Shown here in pieces: positions 8,750-16,552 of a DNA stretch of 30,593 nucleotides. Below the pieces are notes generated by a model. It was not told where the DNA came from. It did not search any database and was given only the letters and a program-made list of their open reading frames with translations. The DNA is from Methyloradius sp035460505. GTDB taxonomy: Bacteria > Pseudomonadota > Gammaproteobacteria > Burkholderiales > Methylophilaceae. Positions within the stretch are counted from its first letter, which is position 1, and the number at the start of each line of letters is the position of its first letter. A program made the position numbers and the translations under genes. Location of the stretch: NCBI GenBank assembly GCA_035460505.1, contig DATHWP010000077.1:1-30593 (forward strand), in the 5' to 3' direction.

Positions 8750-10246
8750 ATGATTAATAAAAGCTTAAAACAGCTCAGCACTATGCTGGCTGAGAAACAG
8801 ATTTCGAGTGTTGAACTGACCGAGGCTTTTTTAAGCCGAATCGACCAGCATAATCCAGAAATCAACGCCTATATTTCGCTGGACCGCGATAAAACCCTTG
8901 CGCAGGCAAAGCAGGCTGATGTCATGCTTGCCAGTAATACAGCCTCAGCCTTAACGGGTATCCCCATCGCGCAAAAAGATATTTTTGTCGCTAAGGGTTG
9001 GAAAACCACTTGTGGTTCCAAAATGTTGGAAAACTTCATCGGCCCTTATGATGCAGGCGTAATTGAGCGCTTTGATGCGATTGGAGCGGTGAATCTGGGT
9101 AAGACCAATATGGATGAGTTTGCCATGGGTTCTTCCAATGAAACTTCGTATTTTGGCAAGGTGCAAAACCCGTGGGATAGATCACGCGTGCCGGGTGGCA
9201 GTTCTGGTGGTAGTGCTGCAGCAGTAGCCGCAAGGCTCTGTGCCGCAGCAACCGGTACTGATACTGGCGGTTCTATTCGCCAGCCAGCTTCACTCTGTGG
9301 GTTATCTGGTCTGAAACCAACCTATGGTTTGGTCTCACGTTACGGCATGATTGCCTTTGCCTCATCGCTGGATCAAGCAGGCCCGATGGCGAAGTCTTGC
9401 GAAGACATGGCGTTGATGATGAACGTGATGACAGGCTTTGACGAGCGTGACTCCACCAGCCTTAATCGTGAGAAAGAAGATTACACGCGAGGCTTTGCTC
9501 AATTAAGCCAAGATAAAATAAGCACAGATAAGCCGCTTGCTGGCCTGCGCGTTGGCTTACCTAAAGAATACTTTGCTGAAGGCTTGGGCGCAGATGTTGC
9601 GAAAGTTATCGAGACTGCAATTGCTGAATACAGCAAACTTGGTGCTGAAATCGTGGATGTCAGCTTGCCGAACACCATGCTTTCCATCCCTGTTTACTAC
9701 GTGCTGGCACCTGCCGAAGCATCCAGTAACCTCTCCCGTTTTGATGGTGTTCGCTATGGCCATCGTGCTGGGGAATACACCGACTTGATGGATATGTACT
9801 GTAAAAGCCGTGCCGAAGGTTTCGGTGCCGAAGTTAAACGCCGTATCTTGATTGGCACCTATGTATTGAGTGCGGGTTATTTTGATGCTTATTACCTCAA
9901 GGCGCAGAAAATCCGCCGCCTGATTGCGCAAGATTTTGCCGAAGCATTTAAAAAGTGCGACATCATTCTTGGCCCAACTGCCCCATCCACCGCATTTAAA
10001 GCGGGGGAGAAAGCGGATGACCCTGTCGCCATGTATCTCCAGGATATTTACACGATTGCAGTCAATCTTGCTGGTTTGCCAGGTATGAGCATCCCAGCTG
10101 GTTTTGTTGAGCAGGACGGAAAATCATTACCAGTAGGTTTACAGATTATCGGCAATTATTTTGATGAAGCACGCATGCTTCAAGCGGGCCATGCATACCA
10201 GCAGTTCACTGATTGGCACACTCGCGCACCAGAAGGGATTTTGTAA
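8750..10246 (+). CDS. gatA: Aspartyl/glutamyl-tRNA amidotransferase subunit A
   Basis: GatA is the glutaminase subunit of GatCAB: it releases ammonia from glutamine or asparagine and passes it to GatB. The 498 residues form an amidase-signature fold. The Ser-cisSer-Lys triad is in place: Lys76 in IPIAQKDIF, Ser151 in PGGSSGGS and Ser175 in DTGGSIRQPA; their spacing matches characterised GatA proteins. The rest (FDGVRYGHRA, RRILIGTYVLS, LPGMSIPAGF, LPVGLQIIG) is typical and the length is only slightly above the usual 485. The Shine-Dalgarno is weak. Its stop shares a base with the gatB ATG (TAATG), pointing to translational coupling and equal subunit levels. Confidence 0.98.
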   Translation: MINKSLKQLSTMLAEKQISSVELTEAFLSRIDQHNPEINAYISLDRDKTLAQAKQADVMLASNTASALTGIPIAQKDIFVAKGWKTTCGSKMLENFIGPYDAGVIERFDAIGAVNLGKTNMDEFAMGSSNETSYFGKVQNPWDRSRVPGGSSGGSAAAVAARLCAAATGTDTGGSIRQPASLCGLSGLKPTYGLVSRYGMIAFASSLDQAGPMAKSCEDMALMMNVMTGFDERDSTSLNREKEDYTRGFAQLSQDKISTDKPLAGLRVGLPKEYFAEGLGADVAKVIETAIAEYSKLGAEIVDVSLPNTMLSIPVYYVLAPAEASSNLSRFDGVRYGHRAGEYTDLMDMYCKSRAEGFGAEVKRRILIGTYVLSAGYFDAYYLKAQKIRRLIAQDFAEAFKKCDIILGPTAPSTAFKAGEKADDPVAMYLQDIYTIAVNLAGLPGMSIPAGFVEQDGKSLPVGLQIIGNYFDEARMLQAGHAYQQFTDWHTRAPEGIL

Positions 10247-11679
10247 TGGAATGGGAAGTCGTCATCGGGCTGGAAACACATACCCAGCTCAAAACAAAAT
10301 CCAAGATTTTTTCAGGCAGTAGCATCGCCTTTGGCGCAGAGCCTAATACGCAGGCCAGTGCCGTGGATATCGCTTTGCCGGGCGTATTGCCCGTGCTCAA
10401 TAAAGAAGCGGTTAAGTGTGCGATTAAATTCGGTTTGGCGGTGAATGCTGAAATCGCCCCGCGTTCTGTATTTAATCGTAAGAATTACTTCTACCCTGAT
10501 TTGCCTAAAGGTTACCAGATCAGCCAGTTTGAATTACCCGTTGTGGGCAAAGGCTCGCTCACCATTCAGGTTGGTGACACTGAGAAAACTATTCGCATTA
10601 CCCGCGCGCATTTGGAAGAGGATGCCGGTAAATCGCTGCATGGCGACTTTGAAGGCATGACGGGTATTGACCTGAATCGTGCGGGTACGCCTTTGCTTGA
10701 GATCGTCACCGAACCTGATATGCGCTCTGCGGCTGAAGCCGTAGCTTATGCCAAGAAGCTGCATGAGTTGGTGCAGTGGATAGATATTTGTGATGGCAAT
10801 ATGCAGGAAGGCAGTTTCCGCTGCGACGTGAACGTTTCCGTGCGTAAAAAAGGCTCTGAAAAACTTGGTACACGCCGCGAGATCAAGAACCTCAACTCAT
10901 TCAAGTTCATGCAGCAAGCGATTGAATACGAAACCCAATGGCAAATTGATACGCTAGAAGACGGTGGGGCTATTCAGCAGGCTACCGTATTATTTAATCC
11001 AAATACTGGCGAGACGCGTGCTATGCGTTCTAAAGAAGAAGCAAACGATTATCGCTATTTCCCTGATCCTGATTTGTTGCCATTGGCTATTAGCGCATCT
11101 GATATTAATATCGTCAAATTGGAAATGCCAGAGTTACCATTAGAGATGAAGGCGCGTTTTGAAGGGGAGTATGGATTGAGTCCTTACGATGCCAGCAAAA
11201 TAACTAGCTCTCGATCGATGGCGCAATATTTTATTGAAACCTTAGAAGAGTTTGGCGGCGAATCGAAACTTGTAGCGAACTGGGTGATGGGGAATGTTGC
11301 TGCCAATCTAAACGATCAGGATATGGAAATTACTGATTCTCCTGTCTCAGCTATTCAATTGGCAGGTCTTTTAAAGCGTATTGCGGATAACACGATTTCT
11401 TCGAAGATTGCTAAAGAAGTGTTTGAAGATATGTGGGATGGGGAAGGTGCTGCAGATACCATAATTGATAAAAAAGGGCTCAAACAAGTAACAGACAGCA
11501 GTGCCATCGAAGCAATCATTGATGAAGTGCTTGCAGCGAATGCCGTAATGGTAGAAGAGTTCAAATCAGGTAAAGAAAAGGCCTTCAATGCATTAGTTGG
11601 GCAAGCAATGAAAGCCTCGAAAGGCAAGGCTAATCCAGCGCAGGTGAATGAGATATTGAAGAAGAAATTAACTAGCTGA
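10246..11679 (+). CDS. gatB: Aspartyl/glutamyl-tRNA amidotransferase subunit B
   Basis: GatB (477 residues) binds the mischarged tRNA, phosphorylates the acyl group with ATP and amidates it with ammonia from GatA. The start MEWEVVIGLETHTQL is the classic GatB N-terminus, so I place the ATG at 10246, overlapping the gatA stop by one base, with AAGGGA upstream at good spacing; the frame is open 11 codons further upstream but without support. Later landmarks are FYPDLPKGYQISQF, LEEDAGKS, LNRAGTPLLEIVTEPD, REIKNLNSF and DYRYFPDPDL, followed by the helical cradle and the C-terminal YqeY-like tail domain (about residues 330-477). A strong terminator follows 18 bases after the stop. Confidence 0.98.
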   Translation: MEWEVVIGLETHTQLKTKSKIFSGSSIAFGAEPNTQASAVDIALPGVLPVLNKEAVKCAIKFGLAVNAEIAPRSVFNRKNYFYPDLPKGYQISQFELPVVGKGSLTIQVGDTEKTIRITRAHLEEDAGKSLHGDFEGMTGIDLNRAGTPLLEIVTEPDMRSAAEAVAYAKKLHELVQWIDICDGNMQEGSFRCDVNVSVRKKGSEKLGTRREIKNLNSFKFMQQAIEYETQWQIDTLEDGGAIQQATVLFNPNTGETRAMRSKEEANDYRYFPDPDLLPLAISASDINIVKLEMPELPLEMKARFEGEYGLSPYDASKITSSRSMAQYFIETLEEFGGESKLVANWVMGNVAANLNDQDMEITDSPVSAIQLAGLLKRIADNTISSKIAKEVFEDMWDGEGAADTIIDKKGLKQVTDSSAIEAIIDEVLAANAVMVEEFKSGKEKAFNALVGQAMKASKGKANPAQVNEILKKKLTS

Positions 11680-11697
11680 ATGGCTAGTTAGGCCTGC

Positions 11698-11735
11698 AAA
11701 AGCCGCTACCCAATTATTGTTGGGTAGCGGCTTTT
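11698..11735. terminator. Bidirectional terminator between gatB and the DUF4124 gene
   Basis: Arms at 11698-11713 and 11720-11735 are exact 16-base reverse complements (core AGCCGCTACCCAA) around a 6-base loop, flanked by A4 on the left and T4 on the right, so it can stop transcription from either side. It follows gatB by 18 bases. On the minus strand it overlaps the end of the DUF4124 gene: that gene's last codons lie in the right arm and its TAA stop (11714-11716) lies in the loop. Confidence 0.9.
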
Positions 11736-12337
11736 AAATTAATAAAGCGCTGTTTGTCGTTATCAAAACGTTGGCGCACAGCGTCCATATTGTCTTGGTG
11801 TGACTTCATCTGCAGGTCAATTCTGGTGAGTTCTGCCTGATTGTCTTGCAGGTTGTCAGACAGGAATTGAGGTATTGGTTTTTTGCGGGTATTGAATCCA
11901 TCTACCAGCTTTTGATTATCTACTAGCTTTTTACCGACGGTTTCGCGCCTTTGTTTTAAGCCATCAATCGCAATGACATCCATTTCCAGGTTGCGATCAC
12001 GCGCCAAATCAATTTCTTGCTCAGTAGTATAAGAGGCCAGTAATGCGCGGTCACGTCGCGTTTGATCTTGATTGGCTATCTCAAGCACAGTTTGCTCTTT
12101 AGGCTTGATATGGTTTTTCCTGATGGTGATGCCTTGAGAGTTAATCTCACTGTTATCACGATCAGCATATTGCGATGGTATCGAGTCACCGTAATGTGTG
12201 ACGCCTTTATCATCTACCCATTTCAGTATTTTCTTACCGTCGGCTGCAAGTGAAGCGCCTATATTTGAGGCCATCAGCACGCTTGCGATCAAGATCGCAA
12301 CGGTGTTTCTGATATGGCGCGATGGTAAAACCTGCAT
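11714..12337 (-). CDS. DUF4124 domain-containing exported coiled-coil protein
   Basis: A 207-residue protein with an N-terminal signal peptide (hydrophobic stretch about residues 13-31, ending ASLAA). Immediately after it comes a DUF4124 domain, recognised by the pattern KKILKWVDDKGVTHYGDSIP. The rest is charged and helical, with heptad-like stretches around residues 110-200 (KLVDNQKLVDGF, ELTRIDLQMKSH) that look like coiled coil. DUF4124 is a short beta-domain common in exported proteins of beta- and gammaproteobacteria, without a settled function. Translation is supported by GGGAA five bases before the ATG. The gene converges on gatB and ends inside the shared terminator. It could have a cell-envelope role, but nothing here shows it. 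Confidence 0.85.
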   Translation of the reverse strand: MQVLPSRHIRNTVAILIASVLMASNIGASLAADGKKILKWVDDKGVTHYGDSIPSQYADRDNSEINSQGITIRKNHIKPKEQTVLEIANQDQTRRDRALLASYTTEQEIDLARDRNLEMDVIAIDGLKQRRETVGKKLVDNQKLVDGFNTRKKPIPQFLSDNLQDNQAELTRIDLQMKSHQDNMDAVRQRFDNDKQRFINLKAATQQ

Positions 12338-12488
12338 AGTTTCCCGATACTGAATGTCTTGCTGTTAGGCAATTTTATATTAGATTAGGGAATGATTCTG
12401 CACCATATCTGCTTGATTTTGCAAACGACCTACTGCGGCAATAGGGCTCTTGACAAGAAATGTCATTGTAAGACAGGTTCTGTCAGAG
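12338..12488 (-). promoter_or_regulatory. Leader region of the DUF4124 gene, downstream of the glycosylase gene
   Basis: A 151-base non-coding gap. Two tiny hairpins lie at 12451-12465 (TGACA/TGTCA, 5-base loop) and 12472-12484 (GACAG/CTGTC, 3-base loop); neither is followed by a U-run on the minus strand, so they are poor terminators. Nearer the DUF4124 start an AT-rich ATATAAAAT on the minus strand could be a -10 element, with no good -35. I see no RNA gene. Confidence 0.3.
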
Positions 12489-12995
12489 CTAGGTGAACGA
12501 TATTACCTTACGCCATTCTTCAAGCTTTTTCATTCTACTGATTGAAGCATTAGCTGGACTGGTAGATGGCAGCTTGATTAGCTGTAAATATTCAAGATGA
12601 TTGTTGGCGGGCAATACATATTTTCTGAAGCTCAATTCAGCTTTTGTGCCATTGAAGAATATATGCCGGATGGCTGGATAGCGCAGAAAGAAATCGTTGA
12701 AGTCATTAGGCTTGATGCTATGTTCAAGAATGTCGCTGTCCAAGCTGCTATGTCGTTCGCATTCCTGCATTACATCCCAAAGCGCTATTCCATTATTTTG
12801 CAGTAACGCCAGTTTTTGCTCATAAGCCAGAGTGGGATCTATACCAAGAATCTCGTTCATAAACGGCCAGAACAGGTTTTGCGCATGACCATAATATTGT
12901 TGTTTAGCCAGCGATACTTTGCCCGGCATTGAACCTAAAATCAGAACTTTGGCTTCAGTGTTAGCCACATAACCAAAGCTGTTGACGATGGCCAT
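12489..12995 (-). CDS. DNA-deoxyinosine (hypoxanthine) glycosylase, family 6 UDG-like
   Basis: A 168-residue protein of the uracil-DNA glycosylase superfamily, HDG branch, whose characterised members remove hypoxanthine (deaminated adenine) from DNA. Signatures are LILGSMPGKVSL near the N-terminus (active-site loop), QQYYGHAQNLFWPFM, GIALWDVMQECERHSSLD, IFFNGTKAE and the C-terminal LPSTSPANA loop. Length is normal. It is encoded just downstream of pyrE (16 bases) on the same strand, so the two are probably co-transcribed. An AP endonuclease gene diverges from pyrE, so the enzyme that would process this glycosylase's abasic product is encoded within about 1 kb. Substrate is inferred from the family; a mismatch-uracil role is possible. 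Confidence 0.85.
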   Translation of the reverse strand: MAIVNSFGYVANTEAKVLILGSMPGKVSLAKQQYYGHAQNLFWPFMNEILGIDPTLAYEQKLALLQNNGIALWDVMQECERHSSLDSDILEHSIKPNDFNDFFLRYPAIRHIFFNGTKAELSFRKYVLPANNHLEYLQLIKLPSTSPANASISRMKKLEEWRKVISFT

Positions 12996-13011
12996 TACTT
13001 ACTTAAATTAA

Positions 13012-13692
13012 TTAAACCTGCACGCCGTATTCTGCACGGTAGGCCTGAATCGCTGGCTTGAACCCAGCTAACTCTGTTGCACCTTCCAGATATTGAATCA
13101 GGTCTGCTAATCCAGCGATGCTGATGACTGGCAGGTTGTTCTTTTCCTGCACTTCTTGCACGGCTGAAAGTGAGCTTAAACCTCGCTCTTGCCTGTCCAG
13201 CGCAATCGCTACGCCACAAGGAACTGCCCCCGCTTTTTGTATGATTTCAACTGATTCGCGAATGGAAGTGCCCGCAGAAATCACGTCATCCACAATCAGC
13301 ACGCGGCCTTGCAGTGGCGCACCGACAATGGTGCCGCCTTCGCCGTGGTCTTTGGCTTCTTTGCGGTTGAATGCGAATGGAATGTTGTGACCTTGCCTGG
13401 CTAACGCAATCACAATGCTGGCTGCCAGTGTGATGCCTTTATAAGCGGGGCCAAACAGCATGTCGAACTGAATGCCTGATTTGATCAAGGCTGCTGCGTA
13501 GAACTCGCCTAACTTCATCAGGCTTTCGCCATCATTGAATAATCCAGCGTTGAAGAAATAAGGGCTTAATCTGCCTGCCTTGGTTTTAAATTCACCAAAA
13601 CGCAGTACTTGTTTATTAATCGCAAAACGGATGAATTCTTGCGTAAAATCGGTGTTTGCATCAGGGTTTGAATGAGGGCTTAATTCGGACAT
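13012..13692 (-). CDS. pyrE: Orotate phosphoribosyltransferase
   Basis: Joins orotate to PRPP to make orotidine 5'-monophosphate in pyrimidine synthesis. The 226 residues are of normal length. They show TKAGRLSPYFFNAGLF (orotate site), FGPAYKGI, the flexible catalytic loop KEAKDHGEGG (111-120) and the PRPP-binding motif VLIVDDVISAGTS (131-143). The ATG at 13692 has no good Shine-Dalgarno. The first 15 residues are Ser/Pro/Asn-rich and possibly unstructured. Only 37 bases separate this start from the divergent AP endonuclease start, so the promoters must overlap. The usual E. coli partner rph is absent. Confidence 0.97.
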   Translation of the reverse strand: MSELSPHSNPDANTDFTQEFIRFAINKQVLRFGEFKTKAGRLSPYFFNAGLFNDGESLMKLGEFYAAALIKSGIQFDMLFGPAYKGITLAASIVIALARQGHNIPFAFNRKEAKDHGEGGTIVGAPLQGRVLIVDDVISAGTSIRESVEIIQKAGAVPCGVAIALDRQERGLSSLSAVQEVQEKNNLPVISIAGLADLIQYLEGATELAGFKPAIQAYRAEYGVQV

Positions 13693-13729
13693 GTTTAGTT
13701 AACCAAGTTAAATCAGGGGAAGGTTTCAA

Positions 13730-14509
13730 TTGTTACGTATTATATCTGCGAATCTCAACGGCATACGCTCTGCCGCGAACAAAGGCTTTTACCCGTGGCT
13801 GCAAAAGCAGAATGCCGACATCATCTGCATGCAGGAACTCAAGGCGCAAGCGCTAGACATGACCCCTGAAATGATGATGCCAGAGGGTTACCATGGCCAT
13901 TTTCACTATGCCGAGAAGAAAGGCTATAGCGGAGTCGGCATATACAGCAAGGCCAAAGCTGACAAGGTAATTATTGGTTTGGGGCTGGCAGATATAGATG
14001 CAGAAGGGCGCTATATAGAAGCCCAATTTGGCAATCTTAGTGTGATTTCACTCTATTTGCCATCAGGCTCAAGTGGAGAGGAACGCCAGGCTTTTAAATT
14101 TGATGTGATGGCGCGTTTCATGCCGCATCTTGAGACACTCAAAGCGAGTGGTCGTGAAGTGGTGGTATGCGGTGACTGGAATATTGCGCATCAAGAAATT
14201 GATTTAAAAAACTGGAAAGGCAACAAAAAGAATTCGGGATTTTTGCCAGAAGAGCGTTCATGGCTTACAGATTTATTTGGTCGCGTAGGCTGGCAAGATG
14301 TGTATCGTAAACTGCATCCAGGTACCACGGATGAATGCTATACATGGTGGAGTAATCGCGGTCAGGCTTGGGCGAAAAATGTGGGTTGGCGCATTGATTA
14401 CCAGATTGCAACACCTCTAATCGCGCAAACCGCTACGGCAGCATCTATCTACAAAGCGGAGCGATTCAGTGACCACGCCCCGCTTATTATTGACTATGAA
14501 TATTCTTGA
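13730..14509 (+). CDS. xth: Exodeoxyribonuclease III / AP endonuclease
   Basis: An EEP-fold Mg-dependent nuclease (259 residues) that cuts the backbone 5' to abasic sites in base excision repair and has 3'-5' exonuclease activity. Catalytic residues are visible: Asn8 in SANLNGIRSA, Glu36 in CMQELKAQ, Asp149 and Asn151 in CGDWNIAH, and Asp248-His249 in SDHAPLII. The start is unusual: TTG at 13730, with no ATG nearby, but a strong AGGGGAAGG lies about six bases upstream, and the first residues (MLRIISANLNGIR) match family N-termini, so I am confident in it. It diverges from pyrE and converges on the small DUF3096 gene, with stops five bases apart. Confidence 0.96.
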   Translation: MLRIISANLNGIRSAANKGFYPWLQKQNADIICMQELKAQALDMTPEMMMPEGYHGHFHYAEKKGYSGVGIYSKAKADKVIIGLGLADIDAEGRYIEAQFGNLSVISLYLPSGSSGEERQAFKFDVMARFMPHLETLKASGREVVVCGDWNIAHQEIDLKNWKGNKKNSGFLPEERSWLTDLFGRVGWQDVYRKLHPGTTDECYTWWSNRGQAWAKNVGWRIDYQIATPLIAQTATAASIYKAERFSDHAPLIIDYEYS

Positions 14510-14514
14510 TATGG

Positions 14515-14664
14515 CTATAGGTGGCCAGTAGCGCCAAGCAGGCCTACTACGCCAATAATGATCAAGTAAATCGCTACAATGTAATTCAGCAAGCTAGGCA
14601 CGACTAAAATCAGTATGCCAGCAATCAGTGAGATGACAGGGGTAAGACTTAGGTGGACGTTCAT
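14515..14664 (-). CDS. DUF3096-like small membrane protein, 49 residues
   Basis: A short frame from ATG 14664 to TAG 14515-14517 encodes 49 residues: MNVHLSLTPVISLIAGILIL, then VVPSLLNYIVAIYLIIIGVVG, then LLGATGHL. Two hydrophobic segments with a central Pro-Ser-Leu-Leu-Asn turn match the DUF3096 family of tiny membrane proteins, typically 45-55 residues. GGGAG eight bases before the ATG is a good ribosome site. The function of the family is unknown. It lies tail to tail with xth. The 148-base stretch between its start and the next gene presumably holds its promoter and that of the divergent neighbour. Confidence 0.8.
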   Translation of the reverse strand: MNVHLSLTPVISLIAGILILVVPSLLNYIVAIYLIIIGVVGLLGATGHL

Positions 14665-14812
14665 GTGGATGCTCCCAATTAAAGAGACTCCATCTTATGT
14701 CTTACGTAGCCGGTAGCTAATCAGTATTAGGCTGAATATCGTGTAGGAATTAGCCAGACATCTTCAACTGCAGAAGTCTCTTGCAGTTTGGTTCTAGAAA
14801 TGGATACTCAAA

Positions 14813-15259
14813 ATGGTAAAAACGAAAAAAAATCTTAATTTCTTGGTCAAGACTGGGGTAATGATTCTGGTCTTGGCTGGAATTGCTTATGCTGTTTTTA
14901 CTTATATGTACATTGATAGAAAAGATGAAAACTTACCTGCACCGCCAACACCGCTTGAGCTAGCAGGAGATGCATGCCTGACGATCGCAGAGAATGCCGT
15001 GGCCAAAATTAATGCCGTAGTCGAGTTTCAACAGCTAGAAAAACAAAGCCGAAAATTGCATGTGTTTGAAACCTGCATGCATGATCGCAGCTATATAGAG
15101 AATCCAGCTTGGCTAAAATATGCTGAGCCGCTCGCACGTAAAACGTCTGAAGATAAGCAGTTCAGTGTTGATGAAGTGTTAACAGCGATGAGTCGTGAAC
15201 AAATGCTGCAACTTAAACCTGAAAGCGATAAGCCGATTTACTGGATTAACGGTAAGTAG
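14813..15259 (+). CDS. Unrecognised membrane-anchored protein
   Basis: I do not recognise this 148-residue protein. It has a basic N-terminus (MVKTKKNLNF), one hydrophobic segment at about residues 11-32 (TGVMILVLAGIAYAVFTYMY), a Pro-rich linker (LPAPPTPLEL) and a soluble, mostly helical part with two Cys (in DACLTIAEN and ETCMHDRS) that could form a disulfide if exported. The N-in, C-out topology of a signal anchor is the simplest reading. GGA nine bases before the ATG is a modest ribosome site. It diverges from the DUF3096 gene and converges on ampG, 10 bases away, so it is probably a single-gene unit. Codon use looks like its neighbours. Confidence 0.75.
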   Translation: MVKTKKNLNFLVKTGVMILVLAGIAYAVFTYMYIDRKDENLPAPPTPLELAGDACLTIAENAVAKINAVVEFQQLEKQSRKLHVFETCMHDRSYIENPAWLKYAEPLARKTSEDKQFSVDEVLTAMSREQMLQLKPESDKPIYWINGK

Positions 15260-15269
15260 TACTGGTTAA

Positions 15270-16505
15270 TTATTCTTCACTCTTCCACGGCGCAACTTTA
15301 ATCAACAGCAACATCCCTGGTATCGCAACCACAAAACAAAACAGGAAAAAGCTGACCCAGCCCAGCCATTCCACCAGATAGCCAGTCGCCGCATTGGCCA
15401 ATGTTCTAGGTACCGCAGCCAAGCTGGTGAATAATGCAAATTGTGTCGCAGTGTAGAGTGGGTGCGTAGTTTTAGCGATGTAAGCAACGAATGCGGCTGT
15501 GCCTAAGCCAACTCCAAGGGCTTCAACCCCGATGACGATGCCCAGCCAGAGTAAATCATGGCCAACTACTGCCAGCCATGCAAAGCCGAGGATGGCGATC
15601 ATCTGTACCGCGCCGAACAGCCACAAGGCGCGGTTGATGCCTAGTTTTACCATCCAGATGCCGCCGAGCAAACCGCCAATCACGCTGGGCCATAAGCCTG
15701 CGTTTTTAGCGATGAGGCCTATCTCCGTTTTGCTGAAACCCAAGTCCAGATAGAACGGCGTAGCAAGTGCGGTGGCCATGCTATCACCTAGTTTGTAGAG
15801 GAAAATAAAAGCCAATACCAATAAGGCAGATTGCCAGCCGTGTCGGCCGATGAATTCCTGAAATGGCTCTACTACTGCGGCTCTGAGGGTTTTCGGTCTA
15901 GCGGTACTGAGAATCGGTTCTTTAACAAAGATGGTCATTAAAATGCCGGGCAACATAAAGAATGCGGTGATGGTGAATACCGTATTCCAGGGCAAATGAT
16001 CGGCTAGGATTAAGGATAATGAGCCAGGTACCAGCCCAGCGATTTTGTAGGCATTGACATGAATCGCGTTGCCCAGGCCAAGCTCAGTATCCAATAATAG
16101 TTCGCGTCGGTAGGCATCCAGCACGATGTCTTGGCTAGCGCTGAAGAACGCCACGAGGCTTGCGAAATAGGCGACTGTCCATATATCTAATTGGGGATGC
16201 AACTGGCCGAGTATCGGCAAGCTGATTAGTAGGGCAATTTGGGTAATCAGCAACCAGCCACGCCTGCGCCCAAGAGGTGGCACGTATCGGTCAAACAATG
16301 GTGCCCAGATGAACTTCCAGGTGAATGGCAATTGAATCAGGGCAAACAACCCAATGGCTTTCAGGTTCACACCTTCGCTGCGTAACCATGCAGGTAGCAG
16401 GCTGACTAATATGTAGAGAGGTAATCCAGAACTGAAACCAGTGAAGATGCAAATCAGCATCCGCTTGTTGAAAAGAATTTCTTTGATATTGGCGGTTTTC
16501 GTCAT
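15270..16505 (-). CDS. ampG: AmpG-like muropeptide permease (MFS)
   Basis: An inner-membrane major facilitator of about 411 residues with around 12 hydrophobic segments. AmpG imports GlcNAc-anhydroMurNAc muropeptides for wall recycling. Family signatures are FSSGLPLYILVSLLPAWL, FKFIWAPLFDRYVPPLGRRRGWL (in this copy WKFIWAP) and FFSASQDIVLDAYRRELL. The start is uncertain: ATGs at 16538, 16511 and 16505 are in frame. I chose 16505 because it places the SGLPL motif about 25 residues in, as in E. coli AmpG, and leaves 47 bases for divergent promoters rather than 14. None has a strong Shine-Dalgarno. No ampD or ampR lies beside it. Related peptide or sugar transport is possible, but the motif match is good. 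Confidence 0.88.
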   Translation of the reverse strand: MTKTANIKEILFNKRMLICIFTGFSSGLPLYILVSLLPAWLRSEGVNLKAIGLFALIQLPFTWKFIWAPLFDRYVPPLGRRRGWLLITQIALLISLPILGQLHPQLDIWTVAYFASLVAFFSASQDIVLDAYRRELLLDTELGLGNAIHVNAYKIAGLVPGSLSLILADHLPWNTVFTITAFFMLPGILMTIFVKEPILSTARPKTLRAAVVEPFQEFIGRHGWQSALLVLAFIFLYKLGDSMATALATPFYLDLGFSKTEIGLIAKNAGLWPSVIGGLLGGIWMVKLGINRALWLFGAVQMIAILGFAWLAVVGHDLLWLGIVIGVEALGVGLGTAAFVAYIAKTTHPLYTATQFALFTSLAAVPRTLANAATGYLVEWLGWVSFFLFCFVVAIPGMLLLIKVAPWKSEE

Positions 16506-16552
16506 GGGCATAACCATACCCGAAAAGGCAGTCGTCATGCCACAATAGCGGC

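Noticed and set aside
12451..12484. Two small hairpins as a terminator after the glycosylase gene
   Set aside because: Stems are only 5 bp and neither is followed by a U-run on the minus strand.
14683..14781. Inverted repeat AGAGACT / AGTCTCT about 90 bases apart as a mobile-element trace
   Set aside because: Seven bases, no target duplication and no transposase; likely chance.
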